A stretch of DNA of 64,000 nucleotides, taken from positions 496,001 through 560,000 of the forward strand of contig NZ_CP119804.1 in NCBI RefSeq assembly GCF_029338375.1, written 5' to 3'. This document shows, one piece after another, positions 24,821-34,324 of the stretch (position 1 is its first letter; every line of letters starts with the position of its first letter). Position numbers and translations under genes: made by a program. The notes below the pieces were generated by a model that was not told the origin of the DNA, made no database searches, and was given only the letters and a program-made list of their open reading frames with translations. This DNA is from Halorussus lipolyticus. Its GTDB lineage: Archaea > Halobacteriota > Halobacteria > Halobacteriales > Haladaptataceae.

Positions 24821-26689
24821 ATGACTGACCACGACTACGAGGACCTCGGCCTCGTCGCAGGGTTGGAGATTCACCAGCAACTCGACACCGAGTCGAAGCT
24901 GTTCTGTGGCTGTCCGACCGAGCTACGAGAACCCGAGGAGGCCGAACGCGAGTTCACGCGCTTCCTGCACCCGACCAAGAGCGAACTGGGCGAGATGGAC
25001 GAGGCCGCGCTCGAAGAGAGTCGCGTCGATAGGGAGTTCGAGTATCTGGCCTACGACACCACCTGTCTGGTCGAGGAGGACGACGAACCGCCCCATCGCC
25101 TCGACGCCGAGGCCCAAGAGGTCGTCCTCGAAATCGCGCAACTGCTGGATATGGACGTGGTGGACCAAGCCCACGTCATGCGGAAACTCGTCGTTGACGG
25201 GTCGAACACCTCGGGATTCCAGCGTTCGACGCTGATGGCGACCGACGGCGAGATTTCGACCTCGGAGGGGCCGGTCGGCGTCGAGGACCTGATGCTCGAA
25301 GAGGAGTCGGCCCAGCGCGTCGAGGAGCGCGAGGACGGCGTTCTCTACAGCCTCGACCGACTCGGCATCCCGCTGGTGGAAATCGGTACCAAGCCCGACA
25401 TTCGGTCGCCCGAGCAGGCCCGCGAGGCCGCCGAGCAAATCGGGATGCTCCTGCGCTCGACCGGCAAGGTCAAGCGCGGCCTCGGGACGATTCGCCAAGA
25501 CGTGAACATCTCCATCGAGGAGGGCGCGCGTGTCGAGGTCAAGGGCGTCCAGAGTCTGGACGACATCGACGACCTCGTGGCGAACGAGGTCCACCGGCAG
25601 GTCCGCCTGCTGGAGATTCGGAACGAACTCCGCGACCGGGACGCCGAGGTCGGCGACGTGGTGGACGTGACCGACACCTTCGCCGACACTGACTCGGGCG
25701 TCATCCGGGGTGCGCTGGACTCCGGCGGGAAGGTCACGGCGGTCCCCCTCTACGGCTTCGACGGTCTCGTGGGTGCCGAAATCCAGCCGGACCGACGCCT
25801 CGGGACCGAACTCTCCGACCACGCCAAGCGCCACGGCGCGGGCGGTATCTTCCACACCGACGAACTCCCGGCCTACGGCGTGACCGACGACGAGGTGGCG
25901 GCGCTCCGCGAGGCAGTCGGTGCTGGTGACGAGGACGCGGTGGCCATCGTCGCGGCCGACCCCGAGACGGCGGATTTGGCCATCGAGGCCGCCGCCGAGC
26001 GCGCAGAGACCGCCTTGGAGGGCGTGCCGGAGGAGACCCGCGGCGCGAACGAGGACGGCACGACCCGCTACCTCCGACCCCTGCCGGGCGCGGCCCGGAT
26101 GTACCCCGAGACCGACGTGCCGCCGGTCGAACCCGACCCGAGCGAGGTCGAGACCCCCGAACTCCTCACCGAGAAGGTCGAGCGCTATCAGGACGAGTAC
26201 GGTCTCGACGCGGGCCTCGCCGAGCAGGTCGCCTACGGCGAGCGCATGCCGGTCTTCGAGCGCGCGGTCGAATCCGGCGCTGACGCCACCCTGTCGGCCC
26301 AGACCGTCGAGAGTACCGTGACGGAACTCCGGCGCGACGGCGTGCCGGTCGAGAATCTGGCCGACGACCACTTCCTGCAGGTCCTCGACGCGGTGGCCGA
26401 CGGCGAGACGGCGAAGGGCAACGTCGGCGAGGTCCTGACCGCGCTCGCCGAAAGTCCCGAGTTGACCGCCAGCGAGGCCATCGAGGAGGAAGGCCTCGGA
26501 AGCGCGGGCGAGGACGAAGTGCGCGAGGCCGTCGTGGGCGTCGTGGAGCGCAACGAGGAGCAGGTCGCCGAGGAAGGAATGCAGGCGTTCTCCGGCCTGA
26601 TGGGCGAAGCGATGGGCGCTCTCGGCGGCAAGGCCGACGGTGACACCGTGAGCGAACTTCTGCGCGAGGAGATTCAGAAACGGGCTTAG
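24821..26689 (+). CDS. gatE: Glu-tRNA(Gln) amidotransferase subunit E
   Basis: This 622-residue protein is the archaeal tRNA-dependent amidotransferase subunit. With GatD it converts Glu-tRNA(Gln) to Gln-tRNA(Gln). GLEIHQQLDTESKLFCGCPT opens the GatB-like catalytic domain, and IPLVEIGTKPDIRSPEQARE and RQDVNISIEEG follow. A GAD-type insert of AspRS origin covers about residues 290-400 (GFDGLVGAEIQPDRRLGTEL), and the C-terminal helical/YqeY-like tail covers about 470-622. Length and domain order are complete. The partner gatD is not in the window. Confidence 0.97.
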   Translation: MTDHDYEDLGLVAGLEIHQQLDTESKLFCGCPTELREPEEAEREFTRFLHPTKSELGEMDEAALEESRVDREFEYLAYDTTCLVEEDDEPPHRLDAEAQEVVLEIAQLLDMDVVDQAHVMRKLVVDGSNTSGFQRSTLMATDGEISTSEGPVGVEDLMLEEESAQRVEEREDGVLYSLDRLGIPLVEIGTKPDIRSPEQAREAAEQIGMLLRSTGKVKRGLGTIRQDVNISIEEGARVEVKGVQSLDDIDDLVANEVHRQVRLLEIRNELRDRDAEVGDVVDVTDTFADTDSGVIRGALDSGGKVTAVPLYGFDGLVGAEIQPDRRLGTELSDHAKRHGAGGIFHTDELPAYGVTDDEVAALREAVGAGDEDAVAIVAADPETADLAIEAAAERAETALEGVPEETRGANEDGTTRYLRPLPGAARMYPETDVPPVEPDPSEVETPELLTEKVERYQDEYGLDAGLAEQVAYGERMPVFERAVESGADATLSAQTVESTVTELRRDGVPVENLADDHFLQVLDAVADGETAKGNVGEVLTALAESPELTASEAIEEEGLGSAGEDEVREAVVGVVERNEEQVAEEGMQAFSGLMGEAMGALGGKADGDTVSELLREEIQKRA

Positions 26690-26698
26690 AGAACGGAT

Positions 26699-26727
26699 AT
26701 TGTTTCTTTAGTATTTGTTTTTCTTTC
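26699..26727 (+). terminator. T-rich terminator after gatE
   Basis: A run of T-rich sequence (TTGTTTCTTTAG then TTTGTTTTTCTTTC) begins 10 bases after the gatE stop. Oligo-T stretches of this kind end transcription in archaea without a hairpin. Confidence 0.55.
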
Positions 26728-26780
26728 CCGTGCTATTCTATGGGTTTCTTTTGCCGTATTAGAATGAGTGCAATCGTGGT

Positions 26781-26965
26781 CGTGAACGTTTATTGAAGCC
26801 CCCGCCCGGTCGCGGTCGCTGAGCGACATATCCGCGCCTCACCGCACCGCACCGCACCGGCGCGGATAGAGGTCGCTCAGACGACCAAGCGTTGCGCGAC
26901 CGGGCGGCCCCTTCATCCCACCCCGTCGGTTGGTCGGCCGAGCGCCACCCGCGGACCGCGGGGGT
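26781..26965 (+). repeat. Structured intergenic repeat, copy 1
   Basis: The element begins GTGAACGTTTATTGAAGCCC. A 13-bp perfect inverted repeat follows (26802-26814 with 26895-26907, CCGCCCGGTCGCG). It encloses a second hairpin (CTGAGCGAC-a-TATCCGCGCC at 819-838 of this kb with its complement at 859-880) topped by a CCGCA tandem loop. After the outer arm comes CCCCTTCATCCCACC and a GTCGGTTGGTCGGCCGAGCG unit. Related copies lie at 35710-35868 (minus) and 36579-36850. This explains the 339-base gap between gatE and the transducer gene. Confidence 0.7.
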
Positions 26966-27028
26966 CGGGGCGGACCGTGGCGAGTCGGCGCGGCCCCCGA
27001 AATCGGTCAGAAAAGCAAGTTCATTGTC

Positions 27029-28525
27029 TCAGGCCGTATCGTCGTGCAGGCGCTCGACCGACTTCTCGATGCTCTCGATTCGCTCGACCTGCTGGTCGGT
27101 CGCTCGGGCCACGTCGGCCACCTCGTCGGCGATGTCGCTGGCGTGCCGGGAGACCTCCTCGACCATCGCCGAGACCTGCTCGGCGGCGACCGCCTGCTCG
27201 TCGGTGGCCTCGGCGACCTCGCCGATGCCGTGGACGGTCTCCTCGACCGCTTCCACGATTTCCCGGAGGGTTTCGAGCGAGGACTCGACGTTCTCGACGC
27301 CCGACTGAATCCTGCGCTCGGTCCGGTCCAAGCTTTCGACCGTATCGTCGGTCTTGGACTGAATCTGGCCGACCATCTCCTCGATTTCGCTGGCCTGCTG
27401 TTTGGACTGCTCGGCGAGGCTCTTGACCTCCTCGGCGACCACCGCGAAGCCGTCGCCCGCTTCGCCGGCCCGAGCGGCCTCGATGGAGGCGTTCAGGGCG
27501 AGGAGGTTCGTCTGCTCGGCGATGTCGTCGATGACATCGACCACTTCGTCGATTTCGGCGACGGTCTCCTGCAAGTCGGCCATGTCGCCGGTCACGTCGG
27601 CCCGCGCGTCGTCGATGTCCTCCATCGCAGTCATGGCGTCGCTGGCGGCGGCTTGGCCCTCGGTGGCGAGTTTCTTGGCCTCTCTGCTGGTCTGCTCGAC
27701 CTGCTCTGCGCTGGCGGCGACCTCCTCGACCGTCGCGCTCATGTTCTCGGTCTCCTCGGCGATGTCGTCCACGTCGCCGGCCTGCTTGCGGGTCACGTCG
27801 TGGATTTCGTCGGCGCTTTCGGCCACGTCTTCTGCCGAGTCCGCGAGGTCTTCGAGCGAGTCCTCGACCGTCTCCGAGATGGCGTCTTGGAGGTCCACGA
27901 GTTGCGCGTTGGTCTCGCGCATCTCGTCGCTGTAGGACTGAATGTAGGTGTCACACACCATCTGCATGTCGAGGTTCACGATGCGGAACAGCGACAGAAT
28001 CTCCTCGATACCCTCGGCGAACTCCTCGCGGACGACCTCGGCGGCCTCGTCGTCCACGCGCTCGGCGGTCCGCTCGATTACCCGGTCGCCGATTTCGGGC
28101 ACGAGGAAATTGAAGTAGAGGGCATAGGCTCCGAGATAGTGCTTCATCGGCATGTCCAACATATCGTGAATCTTGCCGATGCGAGCGCGGTCGGCGAAGT
28201 ACTCCCGGTCGTACTCGCCGTCGGCCAGCGACACCAGATACTCGGCTTGGGTCTGTTTGAGTTGGTCGATGGTCCGAGTAGAGCGACCGAGGACCTCGGT
28301 AGTCTCGTCGTAGTCAGTCAGGTGGTCGTAGAACTCGTCCACGGCGTCGTCCGCGATGGACTCGAAGAGGTCGGATTGGCCCGCCAGACGCTCGGCGTCG
28401 TCCTCGCCGAACCCAGTGAACTCCTTTCGCCACTCGATTTCTTCGTCGTCTACATCCAAATCCGCCAGTAGAGCATCGCCGTCTATCCGCTCTGCTAGTC
28501 GGCCGTCCGGGCCCGCAGTTTCCAT
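27029..28525 (-). CDS. hemAT: Globin-coupled methyl-accepting transducer (HemAT type)
   Basis: The 498-residue soluble taxis transducer has no membrane helices. Residues 30-200 form the globin-coupled sensor domain; RARIGKIHDMLDMPMKHYLG carries the likely heme-ligating His120. The C-terminal half is a long coiled coil with the CheA/CheW-binding hairpin (NLLALNASIEAARAGEAGDG, then FAVVAEEVKSLAEQS) and Glu/Gln-rich methylation stretches. Such proteins sense O2 and steer aerotaxis through the Che system. No che genes are nearby. An AT-rich promoter (TTAATATTTCTTG) precedes it. Confidence 0.93.
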   Translation of the reverse strand: METAGPDGRLAERIDGDALLADLDVDDEEIEWRKEFTGFGEDDAERLAGQSDLFESIADDAVDEFYDHLTDYDETTEVLGRSTRTIDQLKQTQAEYLVSLADGEYDREYFADRARIGKIHDMLDMPMKHYLGAYALYFNFLVPEIGDRVIERTAERVDDEAAEVVREEFAEGIEEILSLFRIVNLDMQMVCDTYIQSYSDEMRETNAQLVDLQDAISETVEDSLEDLADSAEDVAESADEIHDVTRKQAGDVDDIAEETENMSATVEEVAASAEQVEQTSREAKKLATEGQAAASDAMTAMEDIDDARADVTGDMADLQETVAEIDEVVDVIDDIAEQTNLLALNASIEAARAGEAGDGFAVVAEEVKSLAEQSKQQASEIEEMVGQIQSKTDDTVESLDRTERRIQSGVENVESSLETLREIVEAVEETVHGIGEVAEATDEQAVAAEQVSAMVEEVSRHASDIADEVADVARATDQQVERIESIEKSVERLHDDTA

Positions 28526-28639
28526 GTACCCGTGGGGGAACCCACGCGACTTAATATTTCTTGAAATTATCGGGCGTGAGAAAGGTGGGACGCGACGAAA
28601 GCAAAAGACGTAGCCCCGCGAGACACCTACGCCGAACAG

Positions 28640-28963
28640 ATGTCGTGGTACGTCCTGCTCCTCGCCGGCGTGTTCGAAATCGGGTGGGCTATCGGTCTGG
28701 AATACTCCGACGGCCTCTCAAAACCGATTCCCACCGCGGGGACCGTCGTGGCGCTCGTCGTCAGCATGGGCCTGCTGGCTATCGCCGTCGAGGACCTCCC
28801 GGTCGGCACGGCCTACGCGGTCTGGACTGGCATCGGCGCTGTCGGCACCGCGACGTTGGGCATCTTCCTGTTCGACGAACCGGCCTCGCTAACGCGGGTC
28901 GCGTTCATCGGCGTCATCGTGGTCGGTATCGTCGGTCTGCATCTGTCCTCGGGCGGGCACTGA
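28640..28963 (+). CDS. SMR family exporter, Gdx/SugE type
   Basis: The 107-residue protein has four helices and the small-multidrug-resistance layout. Helix 1 has AGVFEIGWAIGLEYSDGLSK with the essential Glu; the loop VGTAYAVWTGIGAVGTATLG is nearly identical to the SugE/Gdx signature. Gdx members export guanidinium as antiparallel dimers in the cytoplasmic membrane. No guanidine riboswitch-like structure is evident in the short upstream region. It is a single gene converging with the PAP2 gene. Confidence 0.92.
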   Translation: MSWYVLLLAGVFEIGWAIGLEYSDGLSKPIPTAGTVVALVVSMGLLAIAVEDLPVGTAYAVWTGIGAVGTATLGIFLFDEPASLTRVAFIGVIVVGIVGLHLSSGGH

Positions 28964-28973
28964 CCGACCCCCG

Positions 28974-29795
28974 TCAGGGCCACGCGTACTTCTGGACCCC
29001 CGACAGGAACTCCTGTGAAACCGCCGACCACCGGGGGTCGCTGACGCGCTGGGAGAGTCGATAGGCCACGTAGACCAACAGGATGGCGAACGCGGCGTCG
29101 GTCACCCAGTGGACGCCCAGATAGAGCGTCGAAAAGACGATGGCGACCGCCAGAATCGCGGCGGTGTGAGCGTACCGAGTATCTGCCTTCCGGGCGTAGA
29201 GCGCCGCCAGCACCGACAGGCCAGTGTGGAGACTCGGGAAGGCCTTGACCAGCGTGTCGGTGCTGTAGATGCCGTGCTGGATGGCTGGCGTGAGTTCGTA
29301 CATCAACGGTTCGACCGTCGAGAGGTACAGCGACGATACTTTTACCGGGAACAGGAGGAAGAACGGCACCGCACAGACCACCACGATGATGTAGGCCAGC
29401 GCGTAGCGATGGGCCTCCTCCTCGTCGTGGGCCTTCAGTTTGAAGTAGGTGAACAGCACGATGAAGGGGAACCCGACGAGGTAGACCCCGGTCGCAAGTA
29501 CCGTCAGCGGCGTGGCGACGAACGCCTGAAACACCGCGACGGTCGCGCCCTCGACGGCGTAAATCGCGCCGGTGAACGTCCGGGCGACGTGGAAGTTGAG
29601 CGCGAGTTTGTTCACGATTTCGGTGACGACCCACGCGACCCCGAGGTACTTCCAGTCGGTCTTCAAAAACTCCACCAGCAGGGTCCGGAACCGCTGGTCG
29701 GGGAGGAAAAGTCGCTTGCCCACGAGCATGGCGGCGATGCTCGGGACGGCGACGAGGAGGGTGAATTGCGTACCGAGCGGGAGGGAGGCAAACAT
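28974..29795 (-). CDS. PAP2-family membrane phosphatase
   Basis: The 273-residue protein has six or more hydrophobic helices. The PAP2 active-site motifs are visible as KAFPSLHTGLSVLAALY near residue 193 and STLYLGVHWVTDAAFAI near 231, with the catalytic histidines; the first K-x6-RP motif is weakly preserved. The topology with extra N-terminal helices resembles Aur1/inositolphosphotransferase-like members rather than simple lipid phosphatases. Likely substrates are prenyl or phospholipid phosphates in the membrane. Confidence 0.83.
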   Translation of the reverse strand: MFASLPLGTQFTLLVAVPSIAAMLVGKRLFLPDQRFRTLLVEFLKTDWKYLGVAWVVTEIVNKLALNFHVARTFTGAIYAVEGATVAVFQAFVATPLTVLATGVYLVGFPFIVLFTYFKLKAHDEEEAHRYALAYIIVVVCAVPFFLLFPVKVSSLYLSTVEPLMYELTPAIQHGIYSTDTLVKAFPSLHTGLSVLAALYARKADTRYAHTAAILAVAIVFSTLYLGVHWVTDAAFAILLVYVAYRLSQRVSDPRWSAVSQEFLSGVQKYAWP

Positions 29796-29995
29796 ACTCG
29801 TAGGTAGCTAGACGCCAGTTCGATAAAAGATTTGACTATCTGTGTGCGCACTGGAACTCGCCCGCCGAAATCGCCGGTTGGGCGTTCGTAGCACAATCTC
29901 ACCTCTGTCAGCGCGTTCTCCAAAACGTATCTCTCCCGACGCGGAAAACCGTTCGGGCGAAAGCCCTCGTTACTCGGCGTGGCGTCTCCGCGGTT

Positions 29996-30736
29996 CTACT
30001 TTCCTTCGCGCTGTGGGTCGTCCTCGGCGTGGTACATCGCGCGCCGGAGGATGCCCCGGAGCGTCTGGACCTCTCGACCGGTCGGGTGGGCGCGCCCGAG
30101 GAGCCGTCGGGCGAGGCGAACCGTCTTGTCGCGCTTCTCGGCGGGGTGGTCGATGGCGTCCAGAAACTCGGCGAAGTGGTCGTAGAACCCCTCGATTTCG
30201 GCCTCGTCGGCGCGCTCGCGCTCCACGTCGGGGAGGTGAGTCCCGTCGAGGGTCAGGTCTCGGAGTTCGTAGAGCGTGACGGTCGCGGCCTGCCCCAGAT
30301 TCAGCGACGAGTACTCGTCGCTGGCGGGAATCGAACAGATTTGGTCCACGCGGGCTATCTCGTCGTTGGTCAGGCCGTTGTCCTCCCTGCCGAAAATCAG
30401 GCAGGTATCGGCCTCCACCTCGCCGAGGTCGTCGGCCAACTCGTCCACCGTCTCGAAGGGGAACCGGCGGTGCTTCCGGGCGTCCTCGTTGGTCGTCGCG
30501 GTCAGGCCAACGGTGTGGTAGTTCTCCACGAGGTGGTCGAAGGTCACCTCGTCGTAGTTCGGCAGTACGTCCTCGCGGGCCTGCCCGGCGAACCCGTAAG
30601 CCTCGCTGTCTCTGCCGAACTCCGGCGGATTCACGAGTTTGAGGTCGTCCATCCCGAAGTTCTTCATCGCTCGGGCGATGGTCCCGACGTTACCGGGCGT
30701 CTTCGGTTCCACGACGGCGACGGCCGGCGGTTTCAT
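29996..30736 (-). CDS. trmJ: tRNA/rRNA 2'-O-methyltransferase of the TrmJ (SpoU) family
   Basis: The 246-residue enzyme belongs to the SPOUT superfamily. [20 protein letters not shown] is motif 1, [17 protein letters not shown] motif 2, and [20 protein letters not shown] motif 3 forming the trefoil-knot AdoMet site. Archaeal TrmJ methylates the ribose of residue 32 in tRNA. A C-terminal helical extension of about 80 residues is typical of TrmJ. The start is ATG 30736, overlapping the end of the upstream gene by 4 bases, so the two are coupled. Confidence 0.92.
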   Translation of the reverse strand: MKPPAVAVVEPKTPGNVGTIARAMKNFGMDDLKLVNPPEFGRDSEAYGFAGQAREDVLPNYDEVTFDHLVENYHTVGLTATTNEDARKHRRFPFETVDELADDLGEVEADTCLIFGREDNGLTNDEIARVDQICSIPASDEYSSLNLGQAATVTLYELRDLTLDGTHLPDVERERADEAEIEGFYDHFAEFLDAIDHPAEKRDKTVRLARRLLGRAHPTGREVQTLRGILRRAMYHAEDDPQREGK

Positions 30737-31326
30737 GAGGGGTAGTCCTGATCCAAGTCGAGGTCGTCGTCCAACTCGTCGCCGGGTTCGAGGGGTTCGC
30801 TCTCGTCCTCGTCGTCGTCGTCGAGGTCCATGTCGCGGAGATTGATTCGCTCCTGTTCCTCCTCGGGGAGTTCGACGTTCAGGGCCTCTTGGTCCGGCTC
30901 CGGCGGTTCCGGGATGTCGTCGGGGTCGGTCTCGACGTGTTCGATGCCGCCGTAGCCTTCCGGCGCGCGGCCGCCGTCCAAGAACCACTCGTGGAACTCG
31001 TCTTGGAGGCGCTCCTCGCCCTTGAACTGGCTTCCGCCGGCCTCGCCGAACCAGTAGAGGAAGTCGGGTTCGTGTTCCCGACAGAGGACCACCTCGGAGA
31101 GGGGTTCGCCGTAGACGACCTCGGCGACGTTGCAGTCTGGGAGGTTCTCGTCGCCGTGAACCAGCCAGCAGGCGTCGCAGGGCGACCCGACGAGTGCTTG
31201 GAGTCGGACGAGGCGCTTGCGGGTGTCGTCCGGCATCTGGTCCACCGGCCGAAAGTTGTCGTCGTCGGTGAACACCTCGTCCTCGTCGAACCGCCAGCCG
31301 CGAAGCCCGATGTTGACTTTGCCCAT
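30733..31326 (-). CDS. Cysteine-bearing acidic protein upstream of trmJ, function unknown
   Basis: A 197-residue protein starting [20 protein letters not shown]. The middle has a possible metal site: [12 protein letters not shown], then PDCN and LCREHEPDF. The C-terminal 75 residues are extremely acidic ([20 protein letters not shown]) and probably disordered. It resembles haloarchaeal conserved proteins without assigned function. Its stop overlaps the trmJ start, so a link to tRNA modification is possible but unproven. Confidence 0.7.
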   Translation of the reverse strand: MGKVNIGLRGWRFDEDEVFTDDDNFRPVDQMPDDTRKRLVRLQALVGSPCDACWLVHGDENLPDCNVAEVVYGEPLSEVVLCREHEPDFLYWFGEAGGSQFKGEERLQDEFHEWFLDGGRAPEGYGGIEHVETDPDDIPEPPEPDQEALNVELPEEEQERINLRDMDLDDDDEDESEPLEPGDELDDDLDLDQDYPS

Positions 31327-31444
31327 TTGCTCGGGAAGTTGGCGCTCGGAGGTGAAAAAGAGCGCGTTCTCCGTCCCCGATTCGGAGGCGACGAAAGATT
31401 CCGGAACAGCCCTCTTTTTAAGCCTCCCGTGCCGCCTACCCGAT

Positions 31445-32620
31445 ATGCAGAACGTCACCGCTGGGGGCATGGGCATCGGCGACGACTACCCGCCGCGGAT
31501 AATGGGCGTGTTGAACGTCAGCGAGGAGTCGCCCTACGACCCGAGCGTCTACGACGACCCGGCCGAGGCCGCCGAGTACGTCGATTCCGAACTCATCGGC
31601 GAGGGCGCGGACATCGTGGACGTGGGGCTGGAATCGGCCAACAAGCGATTCGAGGTCCTCTCGGCCGACGAGGAACTCGAACGCCTCGACACGGCTATCG
31701 AGACCATCGAGAGCGTCTCGGGCGATGCGGTCTTCTCCATCGAGACCAGATACGCCGAAGTCGCGGACGAGGCCCTCTCGCGTGGCTTCGACATGGTGAA
31801 CGACATCTGCGGGTTCGCCGACCCCCGGATGCCCGACGTGTGCCGAAATCACGACGCCGCGGTGGTCAAGATGGCGAGTCCGCCGGACCTCGAACGCCCC
31901 GGCGCAATCGAGAAGCCAGACGACATCTACGACGCGCTCAAACGCGAGGGCCTGACCGACAAGACCATCGTGGACCCCGCGTTCGGCGGGTGGTCGGAGG
32001 CCAAGACCCTCGAGGACGACCGAGAGACTTTCCGGCGACTCCGGGAGTTCCGGGGCCTCGGGTGTCCCATTCTGGTCTCCATCAACCGGAAGAACTTCCT
32101 GCGGGACCTCGCCGACAGGAGTACTGAGGAGGCCCTGCCGGTCTCGCTGGCGGCGACTTCGATGGCGGTCGAGCGCGGTGCCCACGTCGTCCGGACCCAC
32201 GACGTGGCCGAGACCGCCGACGCCGCCAAAATCGGCGCAGAGTTCGCCCGCAATCGGATTCGAGCGGACTGCGGCGGCAGTGACGGTCGGGGCCGAGACG
32301 GTATCGCCGTCGAGGAGCTAGACGCGACCAACTCCCGAGAGGTCGCTCGCCACCTCGAACGCATCGGTGCCGACCCCGCCCGCGCCGACGAGGCCGCGGC
32401 CCGCGTCTTCGAACTCTCCGGCCTCGGAGACAGCGAACGCGATGTCCTCGACTCGTCTGCGAGCGAGGTCGGCGCGCTCGTCGCTGGCGGTCCGGCGGGC
32501 GTCCTCCTCGGCGGTTCGCCCGCTGTACTGGCCGACCTGCGCTCGCGCGTCAGCGAAGTCTCCGAAAGCACACAGGACCTCGACGCGGCGCTCGATGCGG
32601 TCGTTCGCTCGGACCAGTAA
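31445..32620 (+). CDS. folP: Dihydropteroate synthase with C-terminal extension
   Basis: The 391-residue protein has a TIM-barrel pterin-binding domain: [20 protein letters not shown] is the first signature, [15 protein letters not shown] the second, [14 protein letters not shown] and [18 protein letters not shown] the pterin-binding loops. The last 110 residues (after about 280) form a domain not found in ordinary FolP and rich in Ala, Asp and Gly. FolP joins p-aminobenzoate to the pterin pyrophosphate. The next gene, mptE, makes that pterin substrate, so the two form a folate/pterin pair. Confidence 0.85.
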   Translation: MQNVTAGGMGIGDDYPPRIMGVLNVSEESPYDPSVYDDPAEAAEYVDSELIGEGADIVDVGLESANKRFEVLSADEELERLDTAIETIESVSGDAVFSIETRYAEVADEALSRGFDMVNDICGFADPRMPDVCRNHDAAVVKMASPPDLERPGAIEKPDDIYDALKREGLTDKTIVDPAFGGWSEAKTLEDDRETFRRLREFRGLGCPILVSINRKNFLRDLADRSTEEALPVSLAATSMAVERGAHVVRTHDVAETADAAKIGAEFARNRIRADCGGSDGRGRDGIAVEELDATNSREVARHLERIGADPARADEAAARVFELSGLGDSERDVLDSSASEVGALVAGGPAGVLLGGSPAVLADLRSRVSEVSESTQDLDAALDAVVRSDQ

Positions 32621-32725
32621 GAGAAAACTTATGCCGGGAGAGGAAGAAATCGGGCATGGGAAGCCGGAAGGGCGCTCGCGGGTAGGGGTACTTGCTCGCG
32701 CACTTCCGGCTCGAACGGTTCTGAC

Positions 32726-33454
32726 ATGAACTACGAAACGTGGAGACCCGTCTACGAACAGATTCTGGACGATTTCGGCTTCGGCCGGGAGGCCGACGAG
32801 GAGGCCCGCGACGAACTCGCCGACCTGACGCGCCCGATAGCCGCGGCTTCCGAGTTCGACCTGACTCGCCTCGACGTGTCGGGCGAAGTCGTTGCTATCG
32901 CGGGCGCTGGTCCCTCGCTGACCGACCCGGACCACCCCGACCGTCCGGTCCAACTCGACCGAGCGAGGGACGCCGACGCCGTGTTCGCGGCCTCGACCGC
33001 AGTAGACGAACTCCGGCAGGCAAGCGTCGGCGTCGATTGCATGGTGACGGACTTGGACAAGAACCCCGCTACTGCCCGCGAACTGACCGAGGAGGACACG
33101 CCGGTCGCGTCTCACGCGCACGGGGACAATATTAATATGGTCTGCAAATGGATTCCGCGGTTCGACCGGGCGAACGTCCTGCCGACCACGCAGGCCCGAC
33201 CGGTCGGCCACGTCCGGAACTTCGGCGGGTTCACGGACGGCGACAGGGCGGCCTTTCTCGCGGACCACCTCGGCGCGAGGACCCTCGTCTTCGTCGGGTG
33301 GGACTTCGAGGACCCCGACGTGGACCCGATGAAGGCCCGGAAATTGGAGTGGGCAGAGCGACTGCTTCGGTGGCTAGAGGTCCGCCGCGGCGAGGAGTTC
33401 GGCGTGTTAGACGGTCGGCGGGGAGCAATCGACGTGAGCGAGTTCCCCGACTGA
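32726..33454 (+). CDS. mptE: 6-hydroxymethyl-7,8-dihydropterin pyrophosphokinase (MptE type)
   Basis: A 242-residue protein of the archaeal MptE (DUF115) family. GEVVAIAGAGPSLTDPDHPD gives the nucleotide-binding loop, VDCMVTDLDKNPATA the conserved D-L-D motif, and ASHAHGDNIN the His-x-H-G-D-N motif. NFGGFTDGDRAAFLADHLGA and VGWDFEDP complete the signature. It supplies the pyrophosphorylated pterin for folate synthesis in archaea and replaces bacterial FolK. It stands 105 bases after folP with no other gene between. Confidence 0.92.
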   Translation: MNYETWRPVYEQILDDFGFGREADEEARDELADLTRPIAAASEFDLTRLDVSGEVVAIAGAGPSLTDPDHPDRPVQLDRARDADAVFAASTAVDELRQASVGVDCMVTDLDKNPATARELTEEDTPVASHAHGDNINMVCKWIPRFDRANVLPTTQARPVGHVRNFGGFTDGDRAAFLADHLGARTLVFVGWDFEDPDVDPMKARKLEWAERLLRWLEVRRGEEFGVLDGRRGAIDVSEFPD

Positions 33455-33541
33455 GGCCAACAGATTCGGTTTTAGAGGGGACCCGGCCGAGATTTACCGC
33501 AGGCAGTTTACGGGCGGGTCTCCTCTCCCGAGTAGAGTCAT

Positions 33542-34195
33542 ATGAGTGTCTTAGCCGAGTTGACGGTTCCGGCGAGCGAGTTCGTTCTGTCCGAGACCCT
33601 GCAAAGCGTCCCCGAGATGCGCATCGAAATCAAGCGGGTCGTCGCCGACACCGAACACGTCACCCCCTACTTCTGGGCGTCCGGCGACCACCTCAATCGT
33701 TTCGAGGACGCGCTTCGGGACGACGACACGGTGCAGGACATTCTCACGCTGGAGGAGCAGGATGGCGACGAGCGATTCTATCGCGTGACGTGGCAGGCCG
33801 ACGTAGAGACTCTGATGGCCGCCATCTCCGACGCGAAAGCGACCATCCTCGAAGCCGTCAGCGACGACGGGAAATTCTGGGACTTGAAGGTCCTCTTTCC
33901 GGGCCGCGACGACCTCTCGGGGTTTCACGACTACTGCGTCGAGCGCGATTTCTCCTTTCAACTCGAACGGGTGTATCAGCCCGAAAATCCCCAAGAGGTC
34001 GGCGAGTACGACGTGACCGACGACCAGCGCGAGGCCCTCCTCGCGGCCTACGACGCCGGGTACTTCGACGTGCCGCGAGACGTGAGTCTGACCGAACTGG
34101 CCGACGAACTCGGCATCTCCCGAAACGCTCTTTCGGCGCGCCTCCGCCGCGGCCACCGGAACCTACTGGCGAACACGATGGTCCACGACGAGTGA
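33542..34195 (+). CDS. BAT-type helix-turn-helix regulator
   Basis: The 217-residue protein belongs to the bacterio-opsin activator-like (HTH-10) group. The N-terminal 150 residues form the typical haloarchaeal sensor-like domain (TVPASEFVLSETLQSVPEMR). The C-terminus has DVTDDQREALLAAYDAGYFD followed by SLTELADELGISRNALSARL, the DNA-binding HTH. These are haloarchaeal transcription regulators of mostly unknown targets. It is followed by a HalOD1 gene after an intergenic palindrome. Confidence 0.92.
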   Translation: MSVLAELTVPASEFVLSETLQSVPEMRIEIKRVVADTEHVTPYFWASGDHLNRFEDALRDDDTVQDILTLEEQDGDERFYRVTWQADVETLMAAISDAKATILEAVSDDGKFWDLKVLFPGRDDLSGFHDYCVERDFSFQLERVYQPENPQEVGEYDVTDDQREALLAAYDAGYFDVPRDVSLTELADELGISRNALSARLRRGHRNLLANTMVHDE

Positions 34196-34255
34196 ACACC
34201 GAAACCGCCGGACGCCGACGCCCGGCGAGTGGCCACGGAACCGGGACATAAAACG

Positions 34256-34271
34256 GTGGTAGTGCTACCAC
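34256..34271. promoter_or_regulatory. Inverted repeat upstream of the HalOD1 gene
   Basis: GTGGTAG-TG-CTACCAC is a perfect 7-bp inverted repeat with a 2-base spacer, 54 bases before the ATG at 34325. It could be an operator for the HalOD1 gene, perhaps of the adjacent BAT-type regulator. No direct evidence exists. Confidence 0.35.
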
Positions 34272-34324
34272 ACGGGACCTTTAGGAAGGACGAGGTAAGG
34301 GCCAATGTCTGGTTCGGTGGAAGC

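Noticed and set aside
24923..26371. Long open frame antisense to gatE
   Set aside because: GatE domains are intact on the plus strand, and long antisense frames are expected at this GC content.
26930..28471. Long open frame antisense to the HemAT transducer
   Set aside because: The globin and signalling motifs lie on the minus strand; the plus-strand product is a low-complexity Leu/Val/Gly-rich translation.
32637..32725. Possible small ORF between folP and mptE
   Set aside because: Frames here run into mptE with atypical residues, and no promoter or coding bias is seen.
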